From Shinella kummerowiae (GTDB lineage: Bacteria > Pseudomonadota > Alphaproteobacteria > Rhizobiales > Rhizobiaceae), in assembly GCF_009827055.1 (NCBI RefSeq), contig NZ_WUMK01000008.1, positions 1 through 64,000 on the forward strand: a DNA stretch of 64,000 bases. The letters are read 5' to 3'. The first letter of the stretch is position 1. Each line of letters starts with the position of its first letter. The position numbers and the translations under genes are program-made. This document shows positions 7,721 to 16,833 of the stretch, one piece after another. Below the pieces are notes generated by a model. The model had not been told where the DNA came from. It did no database searches and was given only the letters and a program-made list of their open reading frames with translations.

Positions 7721-10447
7721 TCAGGCCTGTTCGAAGGCGCCGTGGCAATGTTTGTATTTCTTGCCCGAACCGCAGGGGCAGGGCTCGTTGCGCGAGACGC
7801 GGCCCCAGCTCGCCGGGTCGTTCGGGTCGCGGTTTTCCGGCTCGACGCCGACCGCCATGAAGCCGCCACCATTGCCCTCGCCGAAATCGTCCTCGCCGGT
7901 CGTGCCGTCGATATGATGGCCTTCCATGGCCGGGAGGGACGGCGCCGGTCCATCGGCAGCCTGGCGCACGAGTTCGACGCGCATGAGTTGTGCGGTGACC
8001 GTCTGGCGAAGGTTCGCCAGCAGCGCCTGGAAGAGTTCGAAGGCTTCCGCCTTGTATTCCTGCAGCGGGTCACGCTGGGCATAGCCGCGGAAACCGATGA
8101 CGGAACGCAGGTGGTCGAGGTTGACGATATGCTCGCGCCACAGAAGGTCCAACGTCTGGAGCAGCACGGAGCGCTCGACATAGGTCATGATCTCCGCACC
8201 GAAGCGTTCGGCACGGTCGGCTGCCGCATCGTCGGCTGCCTTGTGCAGGCGCTCGAGAATGTCCTTCTCGTCGATGCCCTCTTCGGCCGCCCACGCCTCG
8301 ATCGGCAGGTCGAGGTTGAGCTGCTCGACGACGCCGGCCTTCAGGCCTGCAACGTTCCACTGCTCGGCATAGGCGTTTTCCGGAATGTTTAGGCGGACGA
8401 GGTTCTCGACCACTTCGTTGCGCATGTCGGTGACGATTTCCGACAGGTTCTCGCTGTCCATCAGCTCGATGCGCTGCTCGAAGATCACCTTGCGCTGGTC
8501 GTTCAGCACGTCGTCGTACTTGAGCAGGTTCTTGCGGATGTCGAAGTTGCGGGCTTCGACCTTCTTCTGCGCGCGCTCCAGCGCCTTGTTGATCCAGGGA
8601 TGGACGATTGCCTCGCCTTCCTTGAGACCCAGCTTCTGCAACATGGAATCCATGCGTTCGGAGCCGAAGATGCGCATCAGGTCGTCCTGCAGCGACAGGA
8701 AGAATTTCGAGCGGCCCGGGTCGCCCTGGCGGCCGGAACGACCGCGCAGCTGGTTGTCGATGCGGCGGCTTTCGTGGCGTTCGGTGGCGAGAACATAGAG
8801 GCCACCGCCGGCAAGCGCCTGCTCCTTCAGCTTCTTGACCTCGGCAATCACCGAATCGCGCTTGGCGTCGCGCTCGGGACCCGGCTCCATCTCGGCAAGC
8901 TCGCGCTCGAGGCGCATTTCGAGGTTGCCGCCGAGCTGGATGTCGGTACCGCGACCGGCCATGTTGGTGGCGATCGTCACCGCACCCGGCACGCCGGCCT
9001 GCGAAACGATATAGGCTTCCTGCTCGTGGTAACGGGCGTTCAGCACCTGGAAGTCCTTGAAGCCGGCCATCTTGAGACGCTCGGCGAGATATTCGGACTT
9101 TTCAATCGAGGTCGTGCCGACGAGGACCGGCTGACCCTTCTCGCGCGCGTCCTTGATCTCCTGGATGATCGCCTTGTACTTCTCTTCGACGGTCCGGTAG
9201 ACCTCGTCGTCTTCATCGAGGCGCTGGATCGGCAGGTTGGTCGGCACTTCCACGACGTCGAGGCCGTAGATATTGCCGAATTCCTCGGCTTCGGTGGAGG
9301 CCGTACCGGTCATGCCGCCGAGCTTGGAATACATGCGGAAATAGTTCTGGAAGGTGATCGAGGCCAGCGTCTGGTTTTCCGGCTGGATCGTCACCTTTTC
9401 CTTGGCTTCGAGCGCCTGGTGCTGGCCTTCCGAATAGCGGCGGCCCGGCATCATGCGGCCGGTGAACTCGTCGATGATGACGATCTCGTCGTTGCGGACG
9501 ATGTAATCCTTGTCGCGCGTGAAGAGCTTGTGGGCCTTCAGCGCGTTGTTGATGTGGTGAACGATCGCGACGTTCTCGACGTCATAGAGCGATTCGCCCT
9601 TCAGAAGCCCGGCCTGGCGCAGCAGGTTTTCCAGCTTTTCCGTACCGACTTCGGAGAAGTTCGCGGAACGCTGCTTCTCGTCGATTTCATAGTCGGCCTC
9701 GTCCAGCAGGGGAATGAAGGCGTCGATCGTCGTGTAGAGGTCTGAGCGGTCATCGAGCGGACCGGAAATGATCAGCGGCGTGCGCGCCTCGTCGACGAGG
9801 ATCGAGTCCACTTCGTCGACGATGGCAAAGAAGTGGCCGCGCTGGACCATCTGGCCGCGCTCGTACTTCATGTTGTCGCGCAGATAGTCGAAGCCGAGTT
9901 CGTTGTTCGTCGCGTAGGTGATGTCGCAGGCATAGGCCGCACGGCGCTGGTCGTCGTCGAGACCGTGCACGATGACGCCGGTCGTCATGCCCAGGAAGCC
10001 GTAGATCTTGCCCATCAGCGCGCTGTCGCGGGTGGCGAGATAATCGTTGACGGTCACGACATGCACGCCCTTGCCGGCGAGCGCATTGAGGTAGACGGGA
10101 AGGGTCGCCACGAGCGTCTTGCCTTCACCGGTCTTCATTTCGGCGATCGACTTCTCGTGCAGGATCATGCCGCCGATCAGCTGCACGTCGAAGGGACGCA
10201 GCCCCAGCACGCGCAAGGCCGCCTCGCGGGCCACGGCAAAGGCCGGCACCAGAATATCGTCAAGCGTCTTGCCTGCGGCGAGCTGCTCGCGGAACTCCAC
10301 GGTCTTCGCGCGCAACGCTTCGTCGGAAAGCGCCTTCATCTGCGGTTCCAGCGCATTGATGGCGTCGACCCGCGGATTGTAGGAGCGGATGCGACGATCG
10401 TTCGAGGAACCGAACAACTTGCGGGCGATACCGCCGAGGCTGACCAT
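7721..10447 (-). CDS. secA: Preprotein translocase ATPase SecA
   Basis: SecA drives export of unfolded proteins through SecYEG by ATP hydrolysis at the inner membrane. From the chosen ATG (10447, [13 protein letters not shown]) it is 908 residues, the normal length; the frame continues upstream but that part is not SecA-like, and AAAGGACC precedes this ATG. Visible motifs are the nucleotide loop MKTGEGKT (about 104-111), [16 protein letters not shown] (DEAD-type motif and start of the preprotein clamp), [13 protein letters not shown], and the C-terminal zinc motif [14 protein letters not shown] that binds SecB or the ribosome. It is monocistronic, with a strong terminator. It diverges from the parvulin gene, itself an export-folding factor. 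Confidence 0.98.
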   Translation of the reverse strand: MVSLGGIARKLFGSSNDRRIRSYNPRVDAINALEPQMKALSDEALRAKTVEFREQLAAGKTLDDILVPAFAVAREAALRVLGLRPFDVQLIGGMILHEKSIAEMKTGEGKTLVATLPVYLNALAGKGVHVVTVNDYLATRDSALMGKIYGFLGMTTGVIVHGLDDDQRRAAYACDITYATNNELGFDYLRDNMKYERGQMVQRGHFFAIVDEVDSILVDEARTPLIISGPLDDRSDLYTTIDAFIPLLDEADYEIDEKQRSANFSEVGTEKLENLLRQAGLLKGESLYDVENVAIVHHINNALKAHKLFTRDKDYIVRNDEIVIIDEFTGRMMPGRRYSEGQHQALEAKEKVTIQPENQTLASITFQNYFRMYSKLGGMTGTASTEAEEFGNIYGLDVVEVPTNLPIQRLDEDDEVYRTVEEKYKAIIQEIKDAREKGQPVLVGTTSIEKSEYLAERLKMAGFKDFQVLNARYHEQEAYIVSQAGVPGAVTIATNMAGRGTDIQLGGNLEMRLERELAEMEPGPERDAKRDSVIAEVKKLKEQALAGGGLYVLATERHESRRIDNQLRGRSGRQGDPGRSKFFLSLQDDLMRIFGSERMDSMLQKLGLKEGEAIVHPWINKALERAQKKVEARNFDIRKNLLKYDDVLNDQRKVIFEQRIELMDSENLSEIVTDMRNEVVENLVRLNIPENAYAEQWNVAGLKAGVVEQLNLDLPIEAWAAEEGIDEKDILERLHKAADDAAADRAERFGAEIMTYVERSVLLQTLDLLWREHIVNLDHLRSVIGFRGYAQRDPLQEYKAEAFELFQALLANLRQTVTAQLMRVELVRQAADGPAPSLPAMEGHHIDGTTGEDDFGEGNGGGFMAVGVEPENRDPNDPASWGRVSRNEPCPCGSGKKYKHCHGAFEQA

Positions 10448-10681
10448 CAGAATGGTCCTTTCTTTATGGGCACCTGGCGCGTGGCAGGTCGTAGGAATTG
10501 CGCGCAAAGCCGTGAAACGCCCGGAAACTGTTCTGGACGCGGGATTGCGTGACAGATAAGAGGGGGGTCGAATGATGTCAACGGCTCAGGCGGTTGCACA
10601 ACTGCCACATTCTGGTGGTGTTGAGCCGTCTGGCACCGGATATCGGCCCGATTCCGGCGAGGATGTGAAAGGTCTCTCTTT

Positions 10682-11593
10682 ATGTTGAAGTACAGCAAGC
10701 TCGCGGCAGTCGCCCTCATCGCGATCGCCGCCGCAAGCAGCAGCGTCCGCGCCCAGGATGCCGCCGCCGACCCGATCGTCGCCAAGGTCGGCGCGCTCGA
10801 AATCCACGAATCGGAACTGAAGCTCGCGATCGCCGGCCTCGATCCGCAGCTCGCCAACCTGCCGGATGAGCAGAAGCGCGTCGCCGCCCTCTCCTCGATC
10901 ATCGACGTCAAGCTGCTTGCCGCCGATGCCGACAAGGAAGGCCTGAAGGACGACGCCGAATTCAAGCAGCGCCTCGCCTTCCTGACGGATCGCGAACTGC
11001 ACAATGCCTATTTCAAGAAGCATGTCGTTGACGCCGTCACCCCGGAAGAGGTGAAGGCACGCTACGAGAAGGAAATCTCCGCCATCACGCCGGAAGACGA
11101 GATCCGCGCCCGCCACATCCTCGTCAAGACCGAGGACGAAGCCAAGGCCGTGATCGCCGAACTCGACGCCGGCAAGGATTTCATCGAGATCGCCAAGGCG
11201 AAGTCGACCGATCCGAACAAGTCGGAAGGTGGCGACCTCGGCTATTTCGCCAAGGGCCGCATGGTCCCGGAATTCGAAACGGCCGCCTTTGCCCTTGAAA
11301 AGGGCGCCTATTCCAAGGTGCCGGTGAAGTCCCAGTTCGGCTTCCACGTCATCAAGATCGAGGACAAGCGCAAGCAGCAGCCTCCGGCACTCGACCAGGT
11401 CGAGCCCCAGGTTCGTCAGCTCGTCATGCGCGACAAATATCTTGAGCTTCTGGAAAAGGCCAAGGCCGCGGCGCCGGTCGACATCCAGGACCCGGCGCTG
11501 AAGACCGCCTATGACGCGGTCAACAAGCCGGCTGCCGAGGGCGAGGTCGAAGGCGAAGGCGACGCCGCGCCGGCAACCGAAGGCCAGCAGTAA
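10682..11593 (+). CDS. Periplasmic parvulin-type peptidyl-prolyl isomerase
   Basis: A 303-residue exported foldase. The N-terminus LAAVALIAIAAASSSVRAQD (6-25) is a Sec signal peptide with an Ala-x-Ala-like cleavage site. A SurA/PrsA-like N-terminal helical region (about 30-135) precedes one parvulin domain (about 140-235) with ARHILVKTEDEAKAV, GGDLGYFAKGRMVPEFE and SQFGFHVIKIED. The C-terminal tail is Glu/Ala-rich and low in complexity. It should assist folding of secreted or outer membrane proteins after SecA-dependent export, in keeping with its place opposite secA. Two terminator-like hairpins follow. Confidence 0.92.
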   Translation: MLKYSKLAAVALIAIAAASSSVRAQDAAADPIVAKVGALEIHESELKLAIAGLDPQLANLPDEQKRVAALSSIIDVKLLAADADKEGLKDDAEFKQRLAFLTDRELHNAYFKKHVVDAVTPEEVKARYEKEISAITPEDEIRARHILVKTEDEAKAVIAELDAGKDFIEIAKAKSTDPNKSEGGDLGYFAKGRMVPEFETAAFALEKGAYSKVPVKSQFGFHVIKIEDKRKQQPPALDQVEPQVRQLVMRDKYLELLEKAKAAAPVDIQDPALKTAYDAVNKPAAEGEVEGEGDAAPATEGQQ

Positions 11594-11603
11594 GACCGAC
11601 AAC

Positions 11604-11633
11604 GGCCCGGTGGCAGACACCGGGCCTCTTTTT
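11604..11633 (+). terminator. Intrinsic terminator after the parvulin gene
   Basis: GGCCCGGTG (11604-11612) pairs with CACCGGGCC (11618-11626) across a 5-base loop and is followed by TCTTTTT. This 9-bp GC-rich stem with a U-tract is a textbook terminator 10 bp after the stop codon. Confidence 0.93.
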
Positions 11634-11643
11634 CACGCAGGCC

Positions 11644-11667
11644 AGCCCGGTTTCCGCCGGGCTTTCT
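11644..11667 (+). terminator. Second, weaker terminator-like hairpin
   Basis: AGCCCGG (11644-11650) pairs with CCGGGCT (11657-11663) and is followed by TTCT. It lies between the first terminator and argJ, so the two act in tandem or the second is part of the argJ leader. Confidence 0.5.
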
Positions 11668-11701
11668 CAAACAGGCCAGCCCGGCTAACAGGAATGCACG
11701 A

Positions 11702-12934
11702 ATGTCCGGTTCCGTCTCCCCGCTCGCTCCGAAAACCTACGCTGACATGCCGCCGGTCCGCGGCGTGCGCATGGCGACAGCCGCCGCGGGGATCAAGTAC
11801 AAGAACCGGACGGACGTGCTGATGATGGTCTTCGATCGCCCTGCCGCGGTCGCAGGCGTCTTCACCCGCTCCAAGTGCCCGTCCGCCCCTGTCGATTTCT
11901 GCCGGGCGAACCTCGCCCATGGTGTTGCTCGCGCGGTGGTCGTCAATTCCGGCAATGCCAATGCCTTTACCGGCCGCAAGGGCCGCGAATCGACCAAGAT
12001 GACCGCCGAGGCGGCAGCCAAGGCGATCGGCTGTGCGGAAAACGAAGTCTTCCTCGCCTCGACCGGCGTCATCGGTGAACCGCTCGACGCCACGAAATTC
12101 TCCGGCGTGCTCGATGGCCTCGCCGCCTCCGGCACGGAGGATTTCTGGTTCGAGGCCGCCAAGGCGATCATGACGACGGACACCTATCCGAAGGTCGCCA
12201 CCCGCACCGCCGACCTCGGCGGTGTCACCGTGCGCATCAACGGCATCGCCAAGGGGGCCGGCATGATCGCGCCCGACATGGCGACGATGCTGTCTTTCGT
12301 CGTCACCGATGCGGATATCCCGGCACCGGTGCTGCAATCGCTGCTGTCGGCCGGCGTCGGCCCGACCTTCAACGCCGTCACCGTCGACAGCGACACCTCG
12401 ACCTCCGACACGCTGATGCTGTTTGCAACCGGCGCCGTGGCCGGCCAGGCGCCGGTAACGGCCGACGACGCCTCGCTCGACGGTTTCCGCACCGCCCTCA
12501 ACGACCTCCTGCGCGACCTGGCGCTCCAAGTCGTGCGCGATGGCGAAGGCGCGCGCAAGATGGTCGAAGTCACCGTCGAAGGTGCTGAGAGCGATGCGGC
12601 CGCCAAGCGCATCGCGCTGTCGATCGCCAATTCACCGCTCGTCAAGACCGCGGTTGCCGGCGAGGATGCCAATTGGGGCCGTGTCGTCATGGCCGTCGGC
12701 AAGTCCGGCGAGATGGCCGACCGCGACCGCCTCGCCATCTGGTTCGGCGACGTGCGCGTTGCCGTCGATGGCGAGCGGGATCCGTCCTATTCCGAAGACG
12801 CGACGACCGCCGTCATGCAGAAGCAGGACATTCCCGTGCGCGTCGAGATCGGTCTTGGCAACGGCCGGGCGACGGTCTGGACCTGCGACCTGACCAAGGA
12901 ATATGTCGAGATCAATGGCGACTACCGTAGCTGA
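11702..12934 (+). CDS. argJ: Bifunctional ornithine acetyltransferase / N-acetylglutamate synthase
   Basis: ArgJ (410 residues) transfers acetyl from N-acetylornithine to glutamate, recycling acetyl groups in arginine synthesis, and in bifunctional forms also uses acetyl-CoA. The precursor self-cleaves into alpha and beta chains at the conserved Ala-Thr in [14 protein letters not shown] (about 184-197); the new N-terminal threonine, about T195, is the nucleophile. [12 protein letters not shown] (80-91) and SPL(V)KTA near the end are also typical. The cytosolic protein is of normal length. The downstream GNAT and Nudix genes run in the same direction and may be co-transcribed. Confidence 0.96.
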   Translation: MSGSVSPLAPKTYADMPPVRGVRMATAAAGIKYKNRTDVLMMVFDRPAAVAGVFTRSKCPSAPVDFCRANLAHGVARAVVVNSGNANAFTGRKGRESTKMTAEAAAKAIGCAENEVFLASTGVIGEPLDATKFSGVLDGLAASGTEDFWFEAAKAIMTTDTYPKVATRTADLGGVTVRINGIAKGAGMIAPDMATMLSFVVTDADIPAPVLQSLLSAGVGPTFNAVTVDSDTSTSDTLMLFATGAVAGQAPVTADDASLDGFRTALNDLLRDLALQVVRDGEGARKMVEVTVEGAESDAAAKRIALSIANSPLVKTAVAGEDANWGRVVMAVGKSGEMADRDRLAIWFGDVRVAVDGERDPSYSEDATTAVMQKQDIPVRVEIGLGNGRATVWTCDLTKEYVEINGDYRS

Positions 12935-12970
12935 GGCCGGGACAGCGTGACACCTTCCGGACAAAAGACG

Positions 12971-13729
12971 ATGAGCGATCTCCCCAAAGTCCGCCGGCTC
13001 GAGGCCGTCGGTTTTCGCGCCTGGCCCGCAGCCTCGGTGCAGTATGACGGAAGCTGGCTCTGCCGGCTCACGGCCGGCCACCCCTCGCGCCGGCTGAACT
13101 CCGTCAATCCGCTCGATCCGTCCGACTACCGTGATATCGACATCCGCCTGCAGAAGGCGGCAAAGCGTTTCGCCGATTACGGCCGGCCATTGCTCGTGCG
13201 CCAGACGCCCCTCACGCCGCCGAAGCTGATCGCCTTCATGGACGAAGCCGGCTGGGTGGAAGACGGCCATACCGTCGTCATGATGGCGGACCTCGCCACC
13301 CTTCCCCGCGACGAAGGCCTCGACCACCTGCCGAGCCGCGATGTCGGCCGCTTCGTCGATGCCCGCATCCGCGTTGCGGGCGACGACCCGGCGCTGAAGC
13401 CCGGGCTGACCGAGATCATCAACGCCATCAAGCCGGAAACCGGCCTGTTCATCTTCGAGGATACGGCGTTCGGCCCGACCGCCGGGACGATCGCCGTGCA
13501 CGACAATGACCTGGTCGGCATCCTCCAGCTCGGTGTCGCCGAAGAGTGGCGCGGCCAGGGCCTCGGCACCGCCATCCTGCATGCGAGCCTGCGCTGGGCC
13601 AAGCTCAAGGGCGCGCGCCATGCCTGGGTACAGGTCGAGGCCGACAATGCTGCGGCAATCGCGCTCTATCGCCGCGCCGGCTTCCAGGACGTCTACCAGT
13701 ACAGCTACCGGGGACCGGCCGCCGTATGA
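12971..13729 (+). CDS. GNAT family N-acetyltransferase
   Basis: A 252-residue protein of the GNAT superfamily. The C-terminal half has the CoA-binding signature: LQLGVAEEWRGQGLGTAILH (V-x-x-x-x-R-G-x-G-x-G/A) followed by WVQVEADNAAAIALYRRAGF, the typical motif B. The N-terminal half is a second, degenerate GNAT-like region. The acceptor is not predictable. I chose the ATG at 12971; a GTG 24 bp upstream (12947) is an alternative. It follows argJ by about 36 bp and its stop overlaps the start of the mutT-like gene (ATGA), so it is probably in one transcript with both. Confidence 0.85.
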   Translation: MSDLPKVRRLEAVGFRAWPAASVQYDGSWLCRLTAGHPSRRLNSVNPLDPSDYRDIDIRLQKAAKRFADYGRPLLVRQTPLTPPKLIAFMDEAGWVEDGHTVVMMADLATLPRDEGLDHLPSRDVGRFVDARIRVAGDDPALKPGLTEIINAIKPETGLFIFEDTAFGPTAGTIAVHDNDLVGILQLGVAEEWRGQGLGTAILHASLRWAKLKGARHAWVQVEADNAAAIALYRRAGFQDVYQYSYRGPAAV

Positions 13730-14148
13730 TCGAACCGACGCACAAGCCCCGTCGCATCCTGCTTGTCGCCGCCTGCGCGCTCGTCGACGCCGATGGCCGC
13801 ATCCTTCTGGCACAACGCCCCGAAGGCAAATCGCTAGCCGGCCTCTGGGAGTTTCCGGGCGGCAAGGTCGAGACCGGCGAAACGCCGGAAGAGACGCTGA
13901 TTCGCGAACTGGACGAAGAGCTGGGCATTCAAACGAAGGTCGCCTGCCTCGCGCCGCTGACCTTCGCCAGCCATACCTATGACGACTTCCACCTCCTGAT
14001 GCCGCTCTATGTCTGCCGCCGGTTCGAGGGTACCGCCCATGGCCGCGAAGGGCAGGCGATCAAGTGGGTGCGTCCGAAGGCGCTGCGCGATTATCCCATG
14101 CCGCCCGCCGACGAACCGCTGATCCCCTTCCTGATGGACCTGCTCTGA
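13726..14148 (+). CDS. mutT: MutT-type Nudix hydrolase (8-oxo-dGTP diphosphatase-like)
   Basis: A 140-residue protein carrying a full Nudix box, GGKVETGETPEETLIRELDEELG (about residues 45-67, matching GX5EX7REUXEEXGU), with FPGGK before it. This is the architecture of MutT, which hydrolyses 8-oxo-dGTP to prevent A-to-C transversions. The start ATG overlaps the stop of the GNAT gene by 4 bp. Substrate assignment to 8-oxo-dGTP rests on the family resemblance (IKWVRPKAL near the C-terminus is MutT-like) and is likely but not certain. Confidence 0.85.
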   Translation: MIEPTHKPRRILLVAACALVDADGRILLAQRPEGKSLAGLWEFPGGKVETGETPEETLIRELDEELGIQTKVACLAPLTFASHTYDDFHLLMPLYVCRRFEGTAHGREGQAIKWVRPKALRDYPMPPADEPLIPFLMDLL

Positions 14149-14188
14149 GGGCTCCGGCAGGAATTTACCACGCATTTTTCGCTTCCCG

Positions 14189-14203
14189 TTAAGCAATCGT
14201 TTA
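14189..14203 (+). promoter_or_regulatory. CtrA-like box (one mismatch) upstream of pilin locus
   Basis: TTAA at 14189-14192 is followed by exactly 7 bases and TTTA (14200-14203), one change from the CtrA consensus TTAA-N7-TTAA. It is 54 bp before the ATG of the small membrane protein and within the transcript path to the Flp pilin. In Caulobacter the Flp pilin gene pilA is CtrA-activated, so the location is sensible. Confidence 0.45.
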
Positions 14204-14257
14204 GCACCGTCGTTCAAAGATTGGCTTTGAACGTTGCAATGCCTACGAGACCCTGTG

Positions 14258-14575
14258 ATGCGTGACGAAGACTTCTGGAAAGCCGTTCAGGAGAAGGATT
14301 ACACGCCGGCCGGAGATACCCGGACCGGTGCGCTCAACCTCGCCCTGCTTTTCGGCACCGCCGTGATAGCACTTGCGCTTGTCCTCACCCCGGTCCTCTC
14401 CGCGAAGACCGACAAGCGCATGATGGCGAACGTGCCGGACGAATTCGATATGATCTCGACGGGCTCGATCCCGACGGATGGAACCAAGCGATACACGGTA
14501 CGCCGCAGCGTGCTGCAGGAAATGCCCGGCGCCGTCTGCATCGTCGGCGGCAATGGTCAAGGCAACGGCTGCTGA
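14258..14575 (+). CDS. Small single-pass membrane protein upstream of Flp pilin
   Basis: A 105-residue protein of unknown family. A hydrophilic N-terminus (1-25) is followed by one hydrophobic helix, LALLFGTAVIALALVLTPVL (about 29-48), and a polar region with a single cysteine pair near the C-terminus (GAVCIVGGNGQGNGC). The topology is probably N-in. I used the ATG at 14258, which has GTG ATG context and follows a CtrA-like box; a TTG start 24 bp earlier is possible. It is 46 bp from the pilin gene and probably shares its transcript, so a role in pilus assembly or surface sensing is an inference only. Confidence 0.7.
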   Translation: MRDEDFWKAVQEKDYTPAGDTRTGALNLALLFGTAVIALALVLTPVLSAKTDKRMMANVPDEFDMISTGSIPTDGTKRYTVRRSVLQEMPGAVCIVGGNGQGNGC

Positions 14576-14621
14576 GCCGATAGAAAACCTCGAGTGCCCA
14601 GGGGCACACAGGAGAGACGGA

Positions 14622-14801
14622 ATGGTGCGCAGACTGCTGAAATCATTCCTTTCCAACTCCAACGGCGCGACAGCCGTCGAATATGGGCTCCTCGCGGGGC
14701 TCATTGCCATTGGCCTTCTGGCCGGTCTTCAGGCCTTCAGCGGCAGTCTCGGAAACGTCTTCAACACCGTGACGACCAGCATCGAATCCGCGCGAAAATA
14801 A
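14622..14801 (+). CDS. Flp family type IVb pilin
   Basis: A 59-residue prepilin. The N-terminal leader MVRRLLKSFLSNSNG ends in glycine, the prepilin peptidase cut site (about G15), and is followed by ATAVEYGLLAGLIAIGLLAG with the invariant Glu (+5) and Tyr (+6) of Flp pilins and the hydrophobic assembly helix. It would form thin adhesive Tad pili. GGAGAG lies 7 bases before the ATG. The Tad export machinery (cpaA-F, tadB/C) is not in this window, so this is a stand-alone pilin locus. The gene converges on the methyltransferase gene with a 5-bp gap. Confidence 0.93.
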   Translation: MVRRLLKSFLSNSNGATAVEYGLLAGLIAIGLLAGLQAFSGSLGNVFNTVTTSIESARK

Positions 14802-14806
14802 CGCGA

Positions 14807-15676
14807 TTACTTCTCGCTGCCCTGCTTGAGAGCATCGGCCAGGCGCATCGTCGCCGAGCCGGGCTTCAACGGCTTCTGCTGGCTTTCGTGCGGCGCCCAG
14901 CCCGATACATAGATAATCGAGAAGGTTGCGCGGATACGCCCGTCGGGGTCGGAAAAGCGCTCTGCATAAAGCTCCGCCGCCCTGAGCAGAACGCCGCGTG
15001 CCAGAGGCCTGCGGCTGCGCCCAACGAGCGGATTGGCCATGCCCATGGCACGTAGATCCTTCATCAGCGGAAAGATCGAATCGTACCGGACCGTATAGCT
15101 CTCCTTGTCGGTCACCGGCAGGGCGAAGCCGCCGCGCTGGAGCAGTGCGCCGATGTCGCGTACGTCCGGGAAGGGCATGACCCTCGGGCTCGCACCGCCG
15201 GTCATCTCGCTTTCCGCCGCAAGCAGAACTTCGCGCAGTTCCTGCAACGTGCCGCTGCCCGGGATCGCCGCAAGAAACAGCCCGTCCGGCTTCAGCGCCC
15301 GGCGGATCTGCACGAAGACGCCCGGTGTGTCATTGGTGAGGTGCAGGGCGAGCGGCGATACGATGAGGTTTGCCGATTGCGGCGCAAGCGGCACCGTCTC
15401 CAGCGGCGAGACGGTCAGCCCCTGGCCGGGAGCGGCAAAACGTTCGTCGCTCTCGATCCGCTCGAGGGCATCCACCTTGCCCGTTTCGGCAATCGCCCGT
15501 GCGGCGGCACCGGTATGGCCATGCAGTTCCACGGCCCGTTCGAAGCGCCGATCGATGACACTGAGGCGCTCGGCCAGTTCCCGCGCCACCACGTCGAGCA
15601 GAAAATCCGCAGGCTCGCCCTTGAGGGCCCGCAGCCGGTGCATGTCGATCAGGGCGTGGTCGAAGAGCGTTTCCAT
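14807..15676 (-). CDS. BioC/NDUFAF5-like SAM-dependent methyltransferase
   Basis: A 289-residue protein from the ATG at 15676 (METLFDHALIDMHRLRA); the frame is open 13 codons further but that part is not conserved. It resembles the NDUFAF5/BioC branch of class I methyltransferases: a start rich in Asp/His/Arg, a degenerate SAM-binding strand (RFERAVELHGHTGAAARAI), LVTSPLALHLTNDTPG-like core with LKPDGLFLAAIPGSGTLQELR. In mitochondria NDUFAF5 modifies complex I; BioC methylates malonyl-ACP. The bacterial role here is unproven. It diverges from comF. Confidence 0.75.
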   Translation of the reverse strand: METLFDHALIDMHRLRALKGEPADFLLDVVARELAERLSVIDRRFERAVELHGHTGAAARAIAETGKVDALERIESDERFAAPGQGLTVSPLETVPLAPQSANLIVSPLALHLTNDTPGVFVQIRRALKPDGLFLAAIPGSGTLQELREVLLAAESEMTGGASPRVMPFPDVRDIGALLQRGGFALPVTDKESYTVRYDSIFPLMKDLRAMGMANPLVGRSRRPLARGVLLRAAELYAERFSDPDGRIRATFSIIYVSGWAPHESQQKPLKPGSATMRLADALKQGSEK

Positions 15677-15738
15677 CGTCAGAAATCCAGTTCGGAATTG
15701 CTTCGCATTGGCCACCGGGAAGGACTATTGTCAACCGC

Positions 15739-16530
15739 ATGGGCGACATCGAGGCCGAGGCATTGCCGGCAATCCCGCTCCGGCCGGCCCTCGCCCGCCG
15801 GCTGCGCCACCTCGCCGGCGCGGCACTCGACCTCGTCTATCCGCCCGCCTGCGCCGGGTGCGGCGTGCTGCTCGGCAGCAAGGCAGGCCTCTGCCCCCAT
15901 TGCTGGGCGACGCTCGCTCTCATCGAGCGCCCCTATTGCGAGGTGCTCGGCACGCCCTTTTCGCACGATCTCGGCCCCGGCATCCTCAGCGCCGATGCCA
16001 TCGCCAATCCGCCCCCCTTCGACCGGCTGCGCTCCGTCGCGCTCTATGACGACCTCGCCCGTATTCTGGTGCATTCGCTGAAATACCGCGACCGAACGGA
16101 TCTTGCGCCGATGATGGCGCACTGGATGCTGCGTGCCGGCGATAGCGCCGTGCAGGCCGCCGATCTCATCGTCCCAGTCCCCCTGCACCGCTTCCGCCTG
16201 CTCTGGCGCAAGTTCAACCAGGCGGCCGAACTCGCGCACGCCCTTGCGGATCTTTCCGGCAAACCGGTGCTTATCGACGCCGTGCGCCGCACGAAGCGGA
16301 CGCGCCGCCAGATCGGCCTCGGTCCGCGTGCCCGCGAGGAAAATGTGCGCGGCGCCTTCGCCATCACGCCGGAAGGCCGCGAAAAGCTGTTCGGCCGCCG
16401 CGTCGTGCTCGTCGATGACGTCTACACGACCGGTGCCACCGTCGCGGCCGTCACCCGCACCCTGAAACGTGCCGGCGTTGCCGACGTCACCGTTTTGACC
16501 TTTGCAAGGGCCCTCCCCGGACCTATATGA
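15739..16530 (+). CDS. comF: ComF family phosphoribosyltransferase-like protein
   Basis: A 263-residue protein with an N-terminal zinc finger (CAGCG about 39-43 and CPHC about 54-57) and a C-terminal phosphoribosyltransferase fold, whose PRPP loop is VVLVDDVYTTGATV (about 228-241). ComF/GntX proteins are needed for DNA uptake in naturally competent bacteria; in non-competent species the role is unclear and may be in DNA metabolism. It begins a closely spaced run comF-grxC-amidase-DUF1178-DUF3291, all on the plus strand with gaps from overlaps to 34 bp. Confidence 0.9.
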   Translation: MGDIEAEALPAIPLRPALARRLRHLAGAALDLVYPPACAGCGVLLGSKAGLCPHCWATLALIERPYCEVLGTPFSHDLGPGILSADAIANPPPFDRLRSVALYDDLARILVHSLKYRDRTDLAPMMAHWMLRAGDSAVQAADLIVPVPLHRFRLLWRKFNQAAELAHALADLSGKPVLIDAVRRTKRTRRQIGLGPRAREENVRGAFAITPEGREKLFGRRVVLVDDVYTTGATVAAVTRTLKRAGVADVTVLTFARALPGPI

Positions 16531-16564
16531 AAGACAAGGTTTTCCAAGCTTTGGAGCAGCAAAT

Positions 16565-16822
16565 ATGGCTTCGGTCGTTATCTATACGCGTCAGTTCTGC
16601 GGCTATTGCAGCGCCGCCAAGAAACTCCTCGAAACGAAGGGCGTGTCCTTCGAGGAACATGACGCAACCTACGCGCCGGACGTGCGCCAGGAAATGATCA
16701 AGCGCGCCAATGGCCGCACCACCTTCCCGCAGATCTTCATCAAGGACCGCCATGTCGGCGGCTGCGACGACCTGCATGCGCTGGAGCGCGCCGGCGAACT
16801 CGACGCGCTGCTGGCCGCATAG
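16565..16822 (+). CDS. grxC: Glutaredoxin 3
   Basis: An 85-residue thioredoxin-fold protein with the dithiol site CGYC (C12, C15), TFPQIFI with the cis-proline, and GGCDDL that binds glutathione. The usual glutaredoxin 3 site is CPYC; glycine in place of proline is a less common variant and may alter redox potential. It reduces protein disulfides and glutathione mixed disulfides using GSH. The ATG at 16565 has GGAGCAG before it. It is followed 11 bp later by a glutathione-related amidase gene, which fits a shared thiol-repair function. Confidence 0.94.
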   Translation: MASVVIYTRQFCGYCSAAKKLLETKGVSFEEHDATYAPDVRQEMIKRANGRTTFPQIFIKDRHVGGCDDLHALERAGELDALLAA

Positions 16823-16833
16823 GGAGACAGTCG

